Source: CAVQCJ01 sp963711005
GTDB taxonomy: Bacteria; Actinomycetota; Actinomycetes; Prado026
Assembly: GCA_963711005.1 (NCBI GenBank)
Contig: CAVQCJ010000002.1
Coordinates: 372,001-436,000 of the forward strand
Length of the DNA: 64,000 bases
Reading direction: 5' to 3'
In this document: one piece after another, positions 26,457-36,195 of the stretch
How the letters are laid out: every line of letters begins with the position of its first letter
How positions within the stretch are numbered: the first letter of the stretch is position 1
The notes under the pieces: generated by a model
The model's input: only the letters and a program-made list of their open reading frames with translations
Told to the model about the DNA's origin: nothing
Databases searched by the model: none
Translations under genes and position numbers: made by a program

Positions 26457-27173
26457 ATGTACGACCTGACCTTCGACCACCTGACCAAGCGCTTCGGCGC
26501 CGTCACCGCTCTCGACTCGTTCACCGCGCGCGTGCAGCCCGGTCGCATCACCGCCTTCCTCGGCGCCAACGGCTCCGGGAAGACGACCAGCATGCGCGTG
26601 CTGCTCGGTCTGGCCGCGCCCACCACGGGTGCGGCCCGGATCGGTGGGCGCGACTACCGGGACCTCGAGCACCCGCTGCGCACCGTGGGGGCGGTCCTGG
26701 ACCAGGGATTCCACCCCAACCGCAGCGCCCGCAACCACCTGCGCATGACGGCGCGCGCCGCCGGCATGCCGGACTCGCGCGCCGACGAGGTGCTCGAGCT
26801 GGTCGGCCTCACCGAGGCGGGACGCCGTCGCACCGGCGGCTTCTCGCTCGGGATGCGGCAGCGGCTCGCGCTGGGCTCGGCGCTCGTCGGCGACCCCGGC
26901 GTGCTGGTGATGGACGAGCCGTTCAACGGTCTCGACCCAGACGGCATCTACACCCTGCGCACGTTCCTGCGCTCCTTCGCGGACCGGGGCGGGACGGTCT
27001 TCCTGTCCAGCCACCTGCTCGCCGAGGTCGCGCACAGCGCGGACGACGCGGTCGTCATCGACCACGGACGGCTGGTCACGGCCGGTCCGGTCGCCGACCT
27101 CGTCCCCGCCGGCGACTCGCTCGAGTCCGCCTTCCACGCACTGGTGCACTCCCCCGGAAAGGAACTGTCATGA
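26457..27173 (+). CDS. ABC transporter ATP-binding protein
   Basis: A 238-residue ATPase: Walker A GANGSGKTTS (about 35-44), signature FSLGMRQRLALG, Walker B VLVMDEPFNGLDP and the switch His in LSSHLLAE. It resembles the exporter ATPases paired with ABC-2 permeases (bacitracin/lantibiotic-type). RBS AGGAG is seven bases before ATG 26457. Its stop overlaps the permease start by four bases. The divergent two-component pair probably controls it. Confidence 0.92.
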   Translation: MYDLTFDHLTKRFGAVTALDSFTARVQPGRITAFLGANGSGKTTSMRVLLGLAAPTTGAARIGGRDYRDLEHPLRTVGAVLDQGFHPNRSARNHLRMTARAAGMPDSRADEVLELVGLTEAGRRRTGGFSLGMRQRLALGSALVGDPGVLVMDEPFNGLDPDGIYTLRTFLRSFADRGGTVFLSSHLLAEVAHSADDAVVIDHGRLVTAGPVADLVPAGDSLESAFHALVHSPGKELS

Positions 27174-27934
27174 CCACCACCGAAGGCCTGCGTCGCCAGG
27201 TCGGCCTCGAGCTGTTCAAGATGCGCACCACCCCCGCCGTCTACGTATCGTTCGGCACCTCCGCGGTGCTGGCCGTCGTCGCGGCAGGGACCTCGATCCT
27301 GGCGGCCGGAACCAACGGCACACCTGCGCTCGGCACTGTCGACAACGTCGTCAAGACCCTGTCGATCTCGGCCGTCACGTCGATGGCGATGCTCGTGCTC
27401 GGCATCCTCGTGTCGGCCGGCGAGTACCGGACCAGGACCGCGGCGGCCACCTACCTCGGCGAACCGCGCCGGGGCCGGGTCGTGGTCGCCAAGCTGGTCG
27501 CGGTGGGCGCGGTCAGCGCGGTCGTCGGGTTCGTCAGCTTCGGTCTGGCGCTCGCCGTGGCTGTGCCGATGTACGCGGTCAAGGGCGTGCACCACCTGCC
27601 GGTCGACGTGTTCCGGCTGTACTGGGGCTCGGTGCTCGCCACGGTGGCGTTCGGGCTGCTCGGTGTGGCGCTCGGTGCGCTCACCCGCAACACCTTCGGC
27701 GCGATCGTCGGCGGGCTGCTGTGGATCCAGCTGGTCGAGGTCGCGGTCCTGCAGAACGTGGCCCCATCGGTCGGCCGCTGGCTGCCGACCGAGGCGGCCG
27801 TGTCGCTGACCGGCGCCGGCAGCGGGACGGTCGGGCTGCTGGCCCCCGGGCTGGCCGCGCTGGTCCTGGTGGGCTGGGCAGTCGCGCTGACGGCCGGCTC
27901 GGCGGCCCTGACCCTGCCGCGCGACGTGGCCTGA
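27170..27934 (+). CDS. ABC-2-type permease subunit
   Basis: A 254-residue membrane protein with six predicted helices, among them VYVSFGTSAVLAVVAAGTSIL, SMAMLVLGILVSAGEY, AVVGFVSFGLALAVAVPM and GSVLATVAFGLLGVALGALT. The EYRTRTAAATYLGEPRRGRVVVAKL segment between helices 2 and 3 is typical of ABC-2 exporters of the antibiotic- or lipid-efflux type. It partners with the ATPase just upstream (ATGA overlap). Substrate unknown. Confidence 0.85.
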   Translation: MTTTEGLRRQVGLELFKMRTTPAVYVSFGTSAVLAVVAAGTSILAAGTNGTPALGTVDNVVKTLSISAVTSMAMLVLGILVSAGEYRTRTAAATYLGEPRRGRVVVAKLVAVGAVSAVVGFVSFGLALAVAVPMYAVKGVHHLPVDVFRLYWGSVLATVAFGLLGVALGALTRNTFGAIVGGLLWIQLVEVAVLQNVAPSVGRWLPTEAAVSLTGAGSGTVGLLAPGLAALVLVGWAVALTAGSAALTLPRDVA

Positions 27935-27962
27935 CGGCCGGCCCATGGCCCATCGGGCCCGA

Positions 27963-28011
27963 CGAGGAAGCCTCCTGCGGTCCGGACCGGAGCCTGCAGG
28001 AGGCTTCCTCG
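27963..28011. terminator. 16-bp perfect inverted repeat (bidirectional terminator)
   Basis: Arms 27963-27978 and 27996-28011 are exact reverse complements (CGAGGAAGCCTCCTGC), with a 17-base interior that itself contains the palindrome GGTCCGGACC. It lies between the permease gene (+) and the transglycosylase gene (-), which converge, and could end both transcripts. Confidence 0.7.
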
Positions 28012-28045
28012 GGGCGTCAGGGGGCGTCCAGGGGGCGTCCGGGGC
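28011..28045. repeat. Three short tandem repeats of GGGGCGTC
   Basis: GGGGCGTC occurs at 28011-28018, 28021-28028 and 28032-28039, separated by two or three bases, immediately after the 16-bp hairpin. On the minus strand this is just beyond the transglycosylase stop codon. It may be a slipped-strand expansion; no function is evident. Confidence 0.6.
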
Positions 28046-28049
28046 CGCC

Positions 28050-28691
28050 TCAGTACCAGAGGTGGTCCTGCCAGAAGATCCAGGCCGAGCACGGCGTCCC
28101 GTAGGTGCGGGCGACGTAGGCCAGCCCCCACGCGATCTGGGTCGCGGCGTTGGTGCGCCAGGACGGACCGGCCGACGCCATCTTCGAGCCCGGCTGGGCC
28201 TGCGGGATGCCGTACGCGCCGCTGTTGGAGTTGTACGCGCCCACGCGCCAGTGGCTCTCCCTCGTCCACACCTCGTCCAGACAGGCGAACTGCTGGCCGG
28301 TCCAGCCGCGCGCGGCCGCCATCGTCTGGCCGAGTGCGCGCACCGAACCTGGGACGACGGTGCGCACCGACGACCGTGTGACGTTCGACGAGGAGACCGC
28401 GGCGCGCTGCTTCGCGAGCTGCGCCATGTGCGCAGCGTGCAGCGCACTGGCCTGCGCGATGTCGCCGGCGTGCTCGACACGCAACCGCGCCGCATGCAGC
28501 TGCGCCATCGCCGCGGACGTCCCGTCGGTCTGCGGCATGTAGGCAGTGACGAGCACGGCCGCCGACAGCGACGACGTCACTGGGTTCGTCATGGGTGAAT
28601 GACCCGTCGGGGCGGGTGCGCCCCAGGCGAGCGAAGTCGCCGCGATCGCAGCCGCGGCGAAGCCGACCCCCCGGACCGGGATCCGGTTCAT
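28050..28691 (-). CDS. Secreted lytic transglycosylase-like protein
   Basis: A 213-residue exported protein. Signal peptide residues 1-25 (VGFAAAAIAATSLAWGAPA). Residues about 55-110 are a helical Ala/Gln-rich stretch. The C-terminal 80 residues are an SLT/lysozyme-like domain: catalytic Glu in CLDEVWTRESHWRVGAYN, then SNSGAYGIPQAQPGSKM and AWGLAYVARTYGTPCSAW, as in actinobacterial transglycosylase and Rpf-like enzymes that cleave peptidoglycan glycan strands. ATG 28691 has GGAAGGA about eleven bases upstream. Confidence 0.82.
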   Translation of the reverse strand: MNRIPVRGVGFAAAAIAATSLAWGAPAPTGHSPMTNPVTSSLSAAVLVTAYMPQTDGTSAAMAQLHAARLRVEHAGDIAQASALHAAHMAQLAKQRAAVSSSNVTRSSVRTVVPGSVRALGQTMAAARGWTGQQFACLDEVWTRESHWRVGAYNSNSGAYGIPQAQPGSKMASAGPSWRTNAATQIAWGLAYVARTYGTPCSAWIFWQDHLWY

Positions 28692-29157
28692 CGAGCGTTC
28701 GTCCTTCCAGTACGTCACGAGCGGTGCTGACACCGGTCGCGATCGGTACCCCGGCCACGGGTCGCACCGGCTCGGATGCTGAGGGCCGGGGACACTGGCT
28801 CCGCCGAGCCGTCGAGGAGGACTTCCTCGAGGGGATGTGGTGCGGAGCGGCGCGTGAAAGAAGTCCACGCACAGGGTCTGACGTTGATCAACCCTCCATG
28901 AACACGTGCGCGGAGGCAAGCCGGGAGGGGGTGCCATGGGTCACATCGGGTACATGAAACACGGAACGTGCGTGCTAGATCACACTCCGCCGATGCGAGG
29001 TCCCCCAACGGGTCTGAACCCTGACCTCAACCCTCGCCGTCAACCTCGATCCGACGTTGAGGCCACCAACTCTCGACCCTTCCCCGACCGAAGCGCACGT
29101 CGCCGGCCTGCAGCACCGAGTGAAGGCCCGGGACGCGCGCGCCGGTCGGAGGGTGGG
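28692..29157. other. 466-bp regulatory spacer upstream of the transglycosylase gene
   Basis: No convincing gene is visible. It holds an inverted repeat TCGAGGA/TCCTCGA at 28812-28830, another CCTCAAC/GTTGAGG at 29025-29062, and two CRP-like 16-mers on the minus strand at 28930-28945 and 28969-28984. A c-di-AMP riboswitch was looked for because such genes often have one; its consensus was not found. Confidence 0.4.
28969..28984 (-). promoter_or_regulatory. Candidate CRP-like (cAMP receptor protein) site
   Basis: Read on the minus strand, TGTGATCTAGCACGCA matches the actinobacterial CRP/GlxR consensus TGTGA-N2-TA-N2-TCACA at 10 of 12 defined positions. A weaker copy, TGTGACCCATGGCACC (9 of 12), lies at 28930-28945. 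Both are well upstream of the transglycosylase start (about 240-290 bp). In Mycobacterium tuberculosis the CRP homologue controls rpfA, which gives the idea some support. Confidence 0.3.
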
Positions 29158-30501
29158 TCAGCCGGGCAGCTCCTCGAGCATCTCGGTCACCAACGCGGCG
29201 ATCGGCGAACGCTCGCTACGCGTCAACGTCACGTGCGCGAACAACGGATGTCCCTTGAGCCGTTCGACGACCGCGACGACACCGTCGTGCCGTCCGACGC
29301 GCAGGTTGTCGCGTTGGGCGACGTCGTGCGTGAGCACGACGCGTGAACCCGAACCGATGCGCGACAGCACCGTGAGCAGAACGTTGCGTTCGAGCGACTG
29401 CGCCTCGTCGACGATGACGAACGCGTCGTGCAGCGAACGTCCGCGGATGTGCGTCAGCGGCAGCACCTCGAGCATGCCGCGGTCGACGACCTCGTCGACG
29501 ACATCCTGCGTCGTCAACGCACCGAGGGTGTCGAACACCGCCTGCCCCCACGGCGTCATCTTCTCCGCCTCGGTGCCCGGCAGGTAGCCGAGGTCCTGAC
29601 CGCCGACGGCGTACAACGGACGGAACACGACGACGCGTCGGTGCTGGTGCCGCTCGAGCACCGCCTCGAGCCCGGCGCACAGAGCGAGCGCCGACTTGCC
29701 GGTGCCGGCCCGGCCGCCGAGCGACACGATCCCGACGTCCGGGTCGAGGAGCAGGTCCAGGGCGATGCGCTGCTCGGCGCTGCGCCCGTGCAAGCCGAAG
29801 GCGTCCCGGTCGCCCCGGACCAGCCGGACGCTCTTGTCCGGCAGGACCCGGCCCAGGGCGCTGCCCCGCTCTGACAGCAGGACCAGCCCGGTGTGGCAGG
29901 GCAGCTCGGCCGCGGCCAGGATCTCGACCCGGTCCTGGTCGTACAGGCGGTCGAGATCGTCCGCGCCGACCTCGAGCTCGGCCATCCCGGTCCAGCCGGA
30001 CTCCACCGCCAGCTCGGCCCGGTACTCCTCGGCCGCCAGACCGACCGCTGACGCCTTCACCCGCAGCGGCAGGTCCTTGGAGACGAGGACGACGTCGTGC
30101 CCCTCGGCGGCGAGGTTGCGGGCCACCGCGAGGATGCGGCTGTCGTTGTCCCCGAGCCGGAACCCGGCCGGCAGCAGCGCGGCATCGGTGTGGTTCAGCT
30201 CGACCCGCAACGTGCCACCCTCGACGCCGAGCGGGATCGGTTCGTCCAGCCGCCCGTGCGTGACCCGCAGGTCGTCGAGCAGTCGCAGGGCCTGCCGCGC
30301 GAAGTACCCGAGCTCGGGATGCGCCCGTTTGGCCTCCAGCTCGGTCACGATCACGACCGGCAGCACCACCTCGTGCTCGGCGAACCGCAGCAGCGCCGAC
30401 GGGTCGCTGAGCAGCACGCTGGTGTCGAGCACGTACGTCCGACGGCCGGAGCCGCGACGAGAGGTGCGGGAGGCATCGGGGACACGACGGGCAGCAGCCA
30501 C
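29158..30501 (-). CDS. PIN-domain / PhoH-family ATPase
   Basis: A 447-residue protein combining two domains. The PIN domain (about 20-150) has VLDTSVLLSDPSALL, the Glu of VIVTELEAKR, Asp in GDNDSRILA and LVSKDLPLRVKA, the acidic ribonuclease site. The PhoH-like P-loop ATPase (about 240-447) has Walker A LGGRAGTGKSALAL, Walker B AFVIVDEAQSLE and FRPLYAVGGQDLGYLPGT. PIN-PhoH proteins act as ATP-dependent RNA nuclease/helicases and are linked to toxin-antitoxin-like modules in mycobacteria; no antitoxin is adjacent. GTG 30501 has AGGAG six to ten bases upstream. Confidence 0.88.
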   Translation of the reverse strand: MAAARRVPDASRTSRRGSGRRTYVLDTSVLLSDPSALLRFAEHEVVLPVVIVTELEAKRAHPELGYFARQALRLLDDLRVTHGRLDEPIPLGVEGGTLRVELNHTDAALLPAGFRLGDNDSRILAVARNLAAEGHDVVLVSKDLPLRVKASAVGLAAEEYRAELAVESGWTGMAELEVGADDLDRLYDQDRVEILAAAELPCHTGLVLLSERGSALGRVLPDKSVRLVRGDRDAFGLHGRSAEQRIALDLLLDPDVGIVSLGGRAGTGKSALALCAGLEAVLERHQHRRVVVFRPLYAVGGQDLGYLPGTEAEKMTPWGQAVFDTLGALTTQDVVDEVVDRGMLEVLPLTHIRGRSLHDAFVIVDEAQSLERNVLLTVLSRIGSGSRVVLTHDVAQRDNLRVGRHDGVVAVVERLKGHPLFAHVTLTRSERSPIAALVTEMLEELPG

Positions 30502-30817
30502 GTTCCACTCCTGCACGGGCGCGCACCACGCCCGGAGGTCACTCGTGCGCCGAGGACCGGGACCGGGCCCGAGGGCCGGGTGCCGGCCCCCTTCCGCGCA
30601 GCGTCTGCATGCGGTGGTGGGCCTCCCGAACGACGCGGCGGGTGCCGAGCCGTCCAGCCGAAGGTACGACCGAGCCGGGCCGGAACCGCGACGCCACGCC
30701 GCCACACGGGCCTCACCCGTCCCGGGGTCGAGTCGGGGAATCCTGGTGCCGATACAGGCAAGGACGAGATGGACGATCCCGGGGCTCCCTCAGGCCCCCC
30801 GACCGATGGGGACTTGC
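30502..30817. other. Divergent spacer between phoH-like and Tat-protein genes
   Basis: A 316-bp GC-rich region. Apart from the ribosome-binding sites of the two flanking genes I see no clear promoter hexamers, RNA motif or gene; the frames crossing it are rich in Arg and Pro and look non-coding. Confidence 0.3.
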
Positions 30818-31711
30818 ATGTCCGCACCCGCCCGCACCCCTTCGCCCGACTCCGCCGAGGGCGGGTCCAGCCCCACCAGGCGCCGGCTCCTGCTCGGTGG
30901 CGCGACCGCCGTCGCGGTGTCAGCGGCCGGTGCGGTCATCGCGCAGCCGGCATCGGCCGCGAACGGCGCGGCGGTGGTGCTCGGCCACGCGAACTCCGCG
31001 ACCGCCGCCACCGGGATCACCGCGACCACGACCGCGAACGCCGTTGCGGTGACCAACACCAGCAGCGGCTCGGCGGCAACGCTCACCAGCTACACCGGGA
31101 ACGGCTGCCTGACCAGCACGCGCGCCGGCAACAAGTGGGGGCTCTCGGCCTCGAACAGCTCCGCGACAAACGGCGGTGGGGGCGCGTTGCTCGCGAACGG
31201 CGGCAAGGCCGTCGGCGCGCTCGTCACGTCGTCGGGCGTCGGCGTCTCCGGACTGGTCGCGACACAGAACGTCCCGCTGGCCAGCGTCAACGGCAACGAG
31301 GCCGGCGTGACCGCGATCGGCGCGGCCGCCAACGGCGTCGTCGCCAGCACCACCAACGAGCTCTCGTACGGTGTCGTGTCCACGCAGTTCGGCGGCGGCA
31401 CCGCGGTGCTGGCGAGCTCGGACGGCGCCCAGGCCGTCGGCGTCCAGGGCATCGCGACCGGGGGCGGCGTCGGGGTCTTCGCCCAGGCCGACGACGCCGG
31501 CTCGACCGCGCTCGTCGCGGACGGCGTCGCGGTGTTCCTGGGCGACGTCGTCGTGCAGGGCACGCTGTACGCGCCCAACTTCCAGAACAACCTGCCCCCG
31601 GTGCCGGTCGGCGACGTCGTGCGGGCGGCCGGCGCGTCCGCGCGACGGGTGGCGGCGCGCGCCGCCAGGACGGCCGCGAAGATCCGGGCTAGCCAGGTGA
31701 CGCTCGGCTAG
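30818..31711 (+). CDS. Tat-exported repeat protein of unknown function
   Basis: A 297-residue protein. Twin-arginine signal SPTRRRLLLGGATAVAVSAA with cleavage after AQPASA. The mature part (about 50-250) is very rich in Gly, Ala, Thr, Val and Ser with repeating short strands such as GVGVSGLVA, AVGVQGIATGGGVGVFAQ and ending GVAVFLGDVVVQGTLYAPN, a pattern of beta-helix or tail-fibre-like secreted proteins found in actinobacteria. C-terminal 45 residues are basic and helical. ATG 30818 follows GGGGA; ATG 30806 is possible. No enzyme motif is seen. Confidence 0.65.
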   Translation: MSAPARTPSPDSAEGGSSPTRRRLLLGGATAVAVSAAGAVIAQPASAANGAAVVLGHANSATAATGITATTTANAVAVTNTSSGSAATLTSYTGNGCLTSTRAGNKWGLSASNSSATNGGGGALLANGGKAVGALVTSSGVGVSGLVATQNVPLASVNGNEAGVTAIGAAANGVVASTTNELSYGVVSTQFGGGTAVLASSDGAQAVGVQGIATGGGVGVFAQADDAGSTALVADGVAVFLGDVVVQGTLYAPNFQNNLPPVPVGDVVRAAGASARRVAARAARTAAKIRASQVTLG

Positions 31712-31712
31712 G

Positions 31713-32474
31713 TCAGCTGCCGTAGCGGCGGCTGCGCGCGGCGTACGACCGGAGTGCGCGCAGGAAGTCGACCTTGCGGAAGTCCGGCCAGTACGCCTCG
31801 CAGAAGTAGAACTCCGAGTGCGCACTCTGCCAGAGCAGGAAACCGGAGAGCCGCTGCTCACCGGACGTGCGGATCACCAGGTCCGGGTCCGGCTGCCCGC
31901 GGGTGTAGAGGTGCTCGGCGATGTGCTCGACGTCGAGCACCTCGGCCAGCTCTTCGATCGACGTCCCGCGCCCGGCGTGCTCCTGCAGCATGCCGCGAAC
32001 CGCGTCGGCGATCTCGCGGCGCCCGCCGTACCCGACCGCGACGTTCACCATCAGCCCGTCGACGTCAGCGGTCTCGTCGGCGGCGGCCTTGAGCACCGAC
32101 GCGGTCTCGTCCGGGAGCAGGTCCAGCGCGCCCATCGGGTGCACCCGCCAGCGACCGGTCGCCGCCAGCTGCCGCACGGTCTCCTCGATGATCCCCAGCA
32201 GCGGCGCGAGCTCGGACTCGGGGCGGTTCAGGTTGTCGGTCGACAGCAGCCACAGCGTGACGACCTCGACCCCGACCTCCTCGCACCAGCCGAGCACCTC
32301 TTCGATCTTGTCGGCGCCCGCCTGGTGCCCGTGCGCCGCCGAGGTGCCCTCCTGGCGCGCCCAGCGACGGTTGCCGTCGAGGATCACGCCCACGTGCCGG
32401 GGGATCCGCTGCCTGGGAAGCGACGCCGCGATCCGGCGCCCGTAGGCCCGGTAGAGGACGTCGGACAGGCCCAT
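31713..32474 (-). CDS. uppS: Isoprenyl transferase (cis-prenyltransferase, UppS-like)
   Basis: A 253-residue cis-prenyltransferase that condenses IPP onto an allylic diphosphate to make the polyprenyl carrier lipid for cell-wall synthesis. Motifs: HVGVILDGNRRWAR (catalytic Asp, FPP site), TLWLLSTDNLNRPESEL, VNVAVGYGGRREI, and DLVIRTSGEQRLSGFLLWQ with YFCEAYWPDF near the C-terminus. ATG 32474 is chosen; the frame is open a little further upstream. A -10-like TACGCT (32512-32517, minus) would give a short leader. In actinobacteria close homologues make either short (farnesyl) or long (decaprenyl) cis products; the sequence alone does not decide. Confidence 0.92.
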   Translation of the reverse strand: MGLSDVLYRAYGRRIAASLPRQRIPRHVGVILDGNRRWARQEGTSAAHGHQAGADKIEEVLGWCEEVGVEVVTLWLLSTDNLNRPESELAPLLGIIEETVRQLAATGRWRVHPMGALDLLPDETASVLKAAADETADVDGLMVNVAVGYGGRREIADAVRGMLQEHAGRGTSIEELAEVLDVEHIAEHLYTRGQPDPDLVIRTSGEQRLSGFLLWQSAHSEFYFCEAYWPDFRKVDFLRALRSYAARSRRYGS

Positions 32475-32542
32475 TGCGGCGACGGCACCTTTCGGAAAGA
32501 TCGAGACCCCGAGCGTACCGCCGCGGGCCACGATCGTTTCGG

Positions 32543-32562
32543 AACCTACGCTTCCGTAGGTT
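32543..32562. promoter_or_regulatory. 20-bp palindrome between uppS and hemolysin III gene
   Basis: AACCTACGCTTCCGTAGGTT: arms of eight bases with a four-base centre, perfect. It overlaps the expected -35/-10 spacer of the hemolysin III promoter (-10 TACGGT at 32562-32567, five bases before GTG 32573) and lies about 47 bp upstream of the predicted uppS start site. It is suited to bind a dimeric regulator acting on both genes. Confidence 0.45.
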
Positions 32563-32572
32563 ACGGTGCCTT

Positions 32573-33358
32573 GTGCACATCGAGGAGGTCGACCCGTCCG
32601 CGCCGGTGGCGCCGCCGGCCTCCGCCGCGGTCCCGTCGTCGTCCGGCCTGCCCGGCCGGATCGAGGAGGCCGTCGACCATCGCCTCGGCGCCGCGGTCGA
32701 GCGGGCCGGCGAGCACGTCCCGGCCAACGTCAAGCCGAAGCTGCGCGGGTGGCTGCACGCGGGGGCCGTCCCGGTCTCGGTCGTCGCCGGCATCGTGCTC
32801 GTCTCGCTGTCCCGCGGCACCGCAGAGATCATCGCGTCCACCGTCTATGCGGTGACGACCGTGCTGCTGTTCACGGTCAGCGCGGTCTACCACCGCGGGG
32901 CGTGGGGGCCGCGCACGCTGGGCGTGCTCAAGCGGCTCGACCACGCCAACATCTTCCTGATCATCGCCGGCAGCTACACGCCGTTCGCCGTGCTGCTGCT
33001 GGCCGGCGGCCAGCGGACCGCGCTGCTGCTCATCGTCTGGATCGGCGCGCTCGTCGGCGTCGGTTTCCGCGTGTTCTGGGTGGGGGCGCCGCGCTGGTTG
33101 TACGTGCCCGCGTACGTCGCGCTGGGCTGGGTGGCGGTGGCGTTCCTGCCCGAGTTCACGCGTGCGGGCGGGGTCGCGATGCTGGTGCTGATCGCGGTCG
33201 GCGGGTTGCTGTACACCGTCGGCGGCATCGTCTACGGGACGCGCCGGCCGGATCCGTACCCGACGTGGTTCGGCTACCACGAGGTGTTCCACACACTCAC
33301 GTTGATGGCGTACGTGTGCCAGTACATCGCCGTGTCGATCGTCGTCTACTCGAACTGA
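32573..33358 (+). CDS. Hemolysin III / PAQR-family membrane protein
   Basis: A 261-residue seven-helix protein of the YqfA/hemolysin III (PAQR-like) family. Metal-ligand pattern: SAVYHRG in helix 2 region, LDHANIFLIIAGSYTPFAV, and the C-terminal HEVFHTLTL with two His. PAQR relatives are membrane hydrolases (ceramidase-like). The first 60 residues are a Pro/Ala-rich cytoplasmic tail. GTG 32573 follows a -10-like TACGGT by five bases (leaderless). Despite the name, bacterial members are not proven toxins. Confidence 0.87.
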   Translation: MHIEEVDPSAPVAPPASAAVPSSSGLPGRIEEAVDHRLGAAVERAGEHVPANVKPKLRGWLHAGAVPVSVVAGIVLVSLSRGTAEIIASTVYAVTTVLLFTVSAVYHRGAWGPRTLGVLKRLDHANIFLIIAGSYTPFAVLLLAGGQRTALLLIVWIGALVGVGFRVFWVGAPRWLYVPAYVALGWVAVAFLPEFTRAGGVAMLVLIAVGGLLYTVGGIVYGTRRPDPYPTWFGYHEVFHTLTLMAYVCQYIAVSIVVYSN

Positions 33359-33361
33359 CCC

Positions 33362-33415
33362 CGGTCGTTGCATACGGATTGGGGGCCATAGCCCCCAATC
33401 CGTATGCAACGACCG
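33362..33415. terminator. 25-bp perfect hairpin in a convergent junction
   Basis: Arms 33362-33386 and 33391-33415 are exact reverse complements over 25 bases, with loop CATA (33387-33390). The arm contains a run of five G against five C at the loop end. It begins three bases after the hemolysin III stop and lies 23 bp from the end of the convergent gene, so it is a strong candidate bidirectional terminator, though unusually long and perfect. Confidence 0.75.
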
Positions 33416-33437
33416 CGGGGGCAGCGGGACCCGCGGG

Positions 33438-33962
33438 TCAGGTGGCCGGGCCTTCGGCGCGGACTTTGGAGACCTCCTCCATCGCCGTGCGCAGGTCGCC
33501 GAGCCAGCCGTCGGCGTTCTTGCCGACCAGCTTCACGCACCAGGCCAGCGCCTCGGACCGGGAGCGGGCCACGCCGGCGTCGACCAGCGTGTCCAGCACC
33601 AGCCGCTCGGGCTGCCGCAGCCGCGTCATGACCGGGACCGAGACAGTCGTGAACAGCTCGCGCCGCTCGCCGACCTGGACGCCCCACGCGACCCTGCGCC
33701 CGGTGCGGTGCTCGAGCTCGCGGGCGACTTCGATGCGCTGGTCGCGGGTGCGCTCCCGGAACTCCTTGATGCGGCCCGCGGTCGCCGCCGCCTGCTCGGC
33801 CTCGGACGCGCCCTCGGCGGTCGCGGGGGCGCCCAGCGTGCCCACGACCGTGATCTCCTCGCGGTCCAGCAGCACCTCGGGGGCGCCCTCGAACCAGTCC
33901 TGGGGCAGCCGGCCGGTCAGCCAGCCGCGGATCTTCTCGACCTGCTCGCTGCTCGTCGTCAT
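33438..33962 (-). CDS. Conserved actinobacterial-type hypothetical protein
   Basis: A 174-residue soluble protein I do not recognise by name. N-terminus QVEKIRGWLTGRLPQDWF; middle charged helix KEFRERTRDQRIEVARELEHRTGRRV; a C-terminal helical part ARSRSEALAWCVKLVGKNADGWL resembling ribbon-helix-helix or toxin-antitoxin-adjacent helices (SRSEAL is common in such folds). No signal peptide or membrane helix. ATG 33962 is 18 bp after the DUF255 gene's stop, so the two are probably co-transcribed. Two TAATCGTG direct repeats lie just upstream of the start. Confidence 0.7.
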   Translation of the reverse strand: MTTSSEQVEKIRGWLTGRLPQDWFEGAPEVLLDREEITVVGTLGAPATAEGASEAEQAAATAGRIKEFRERTRDQRIEVARELEHRTGRRVAWGVQVGERRELFTTVSVPVMTRLRQPERLVLDTLVDAGVARSRSEALAWCVKLVGKNADGWLGDLRTAMEEVSKVRAEGPAT

Positions 33963-33980
33963 ACCAGCACGATTACACGA

Positions 33981-36065
<2,085 letters not shown>

Positions 36066-36195
36066 GACGTCTCCTCGGGGCGCTGCGGACAGTCTGAGCT
36101 CCCATCCTGCCCTGTCCGCTCCAGCCACGCCTCGGACCCGTCCTGCGGTCCGCCACGTCGGGGGTTCACGGGCCGATCGGTGCGATCATCGGCGC

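Noticed and set aside
28692..28980. c-di-AMP (ydaO-type) riboswitch upstream of the transglycosylase gene
   Set aside because: Expected for some cell-wall hydrolase genes, but the conserved purine-rich blocks and the GGGGUGAA-like core were not found in the right order.
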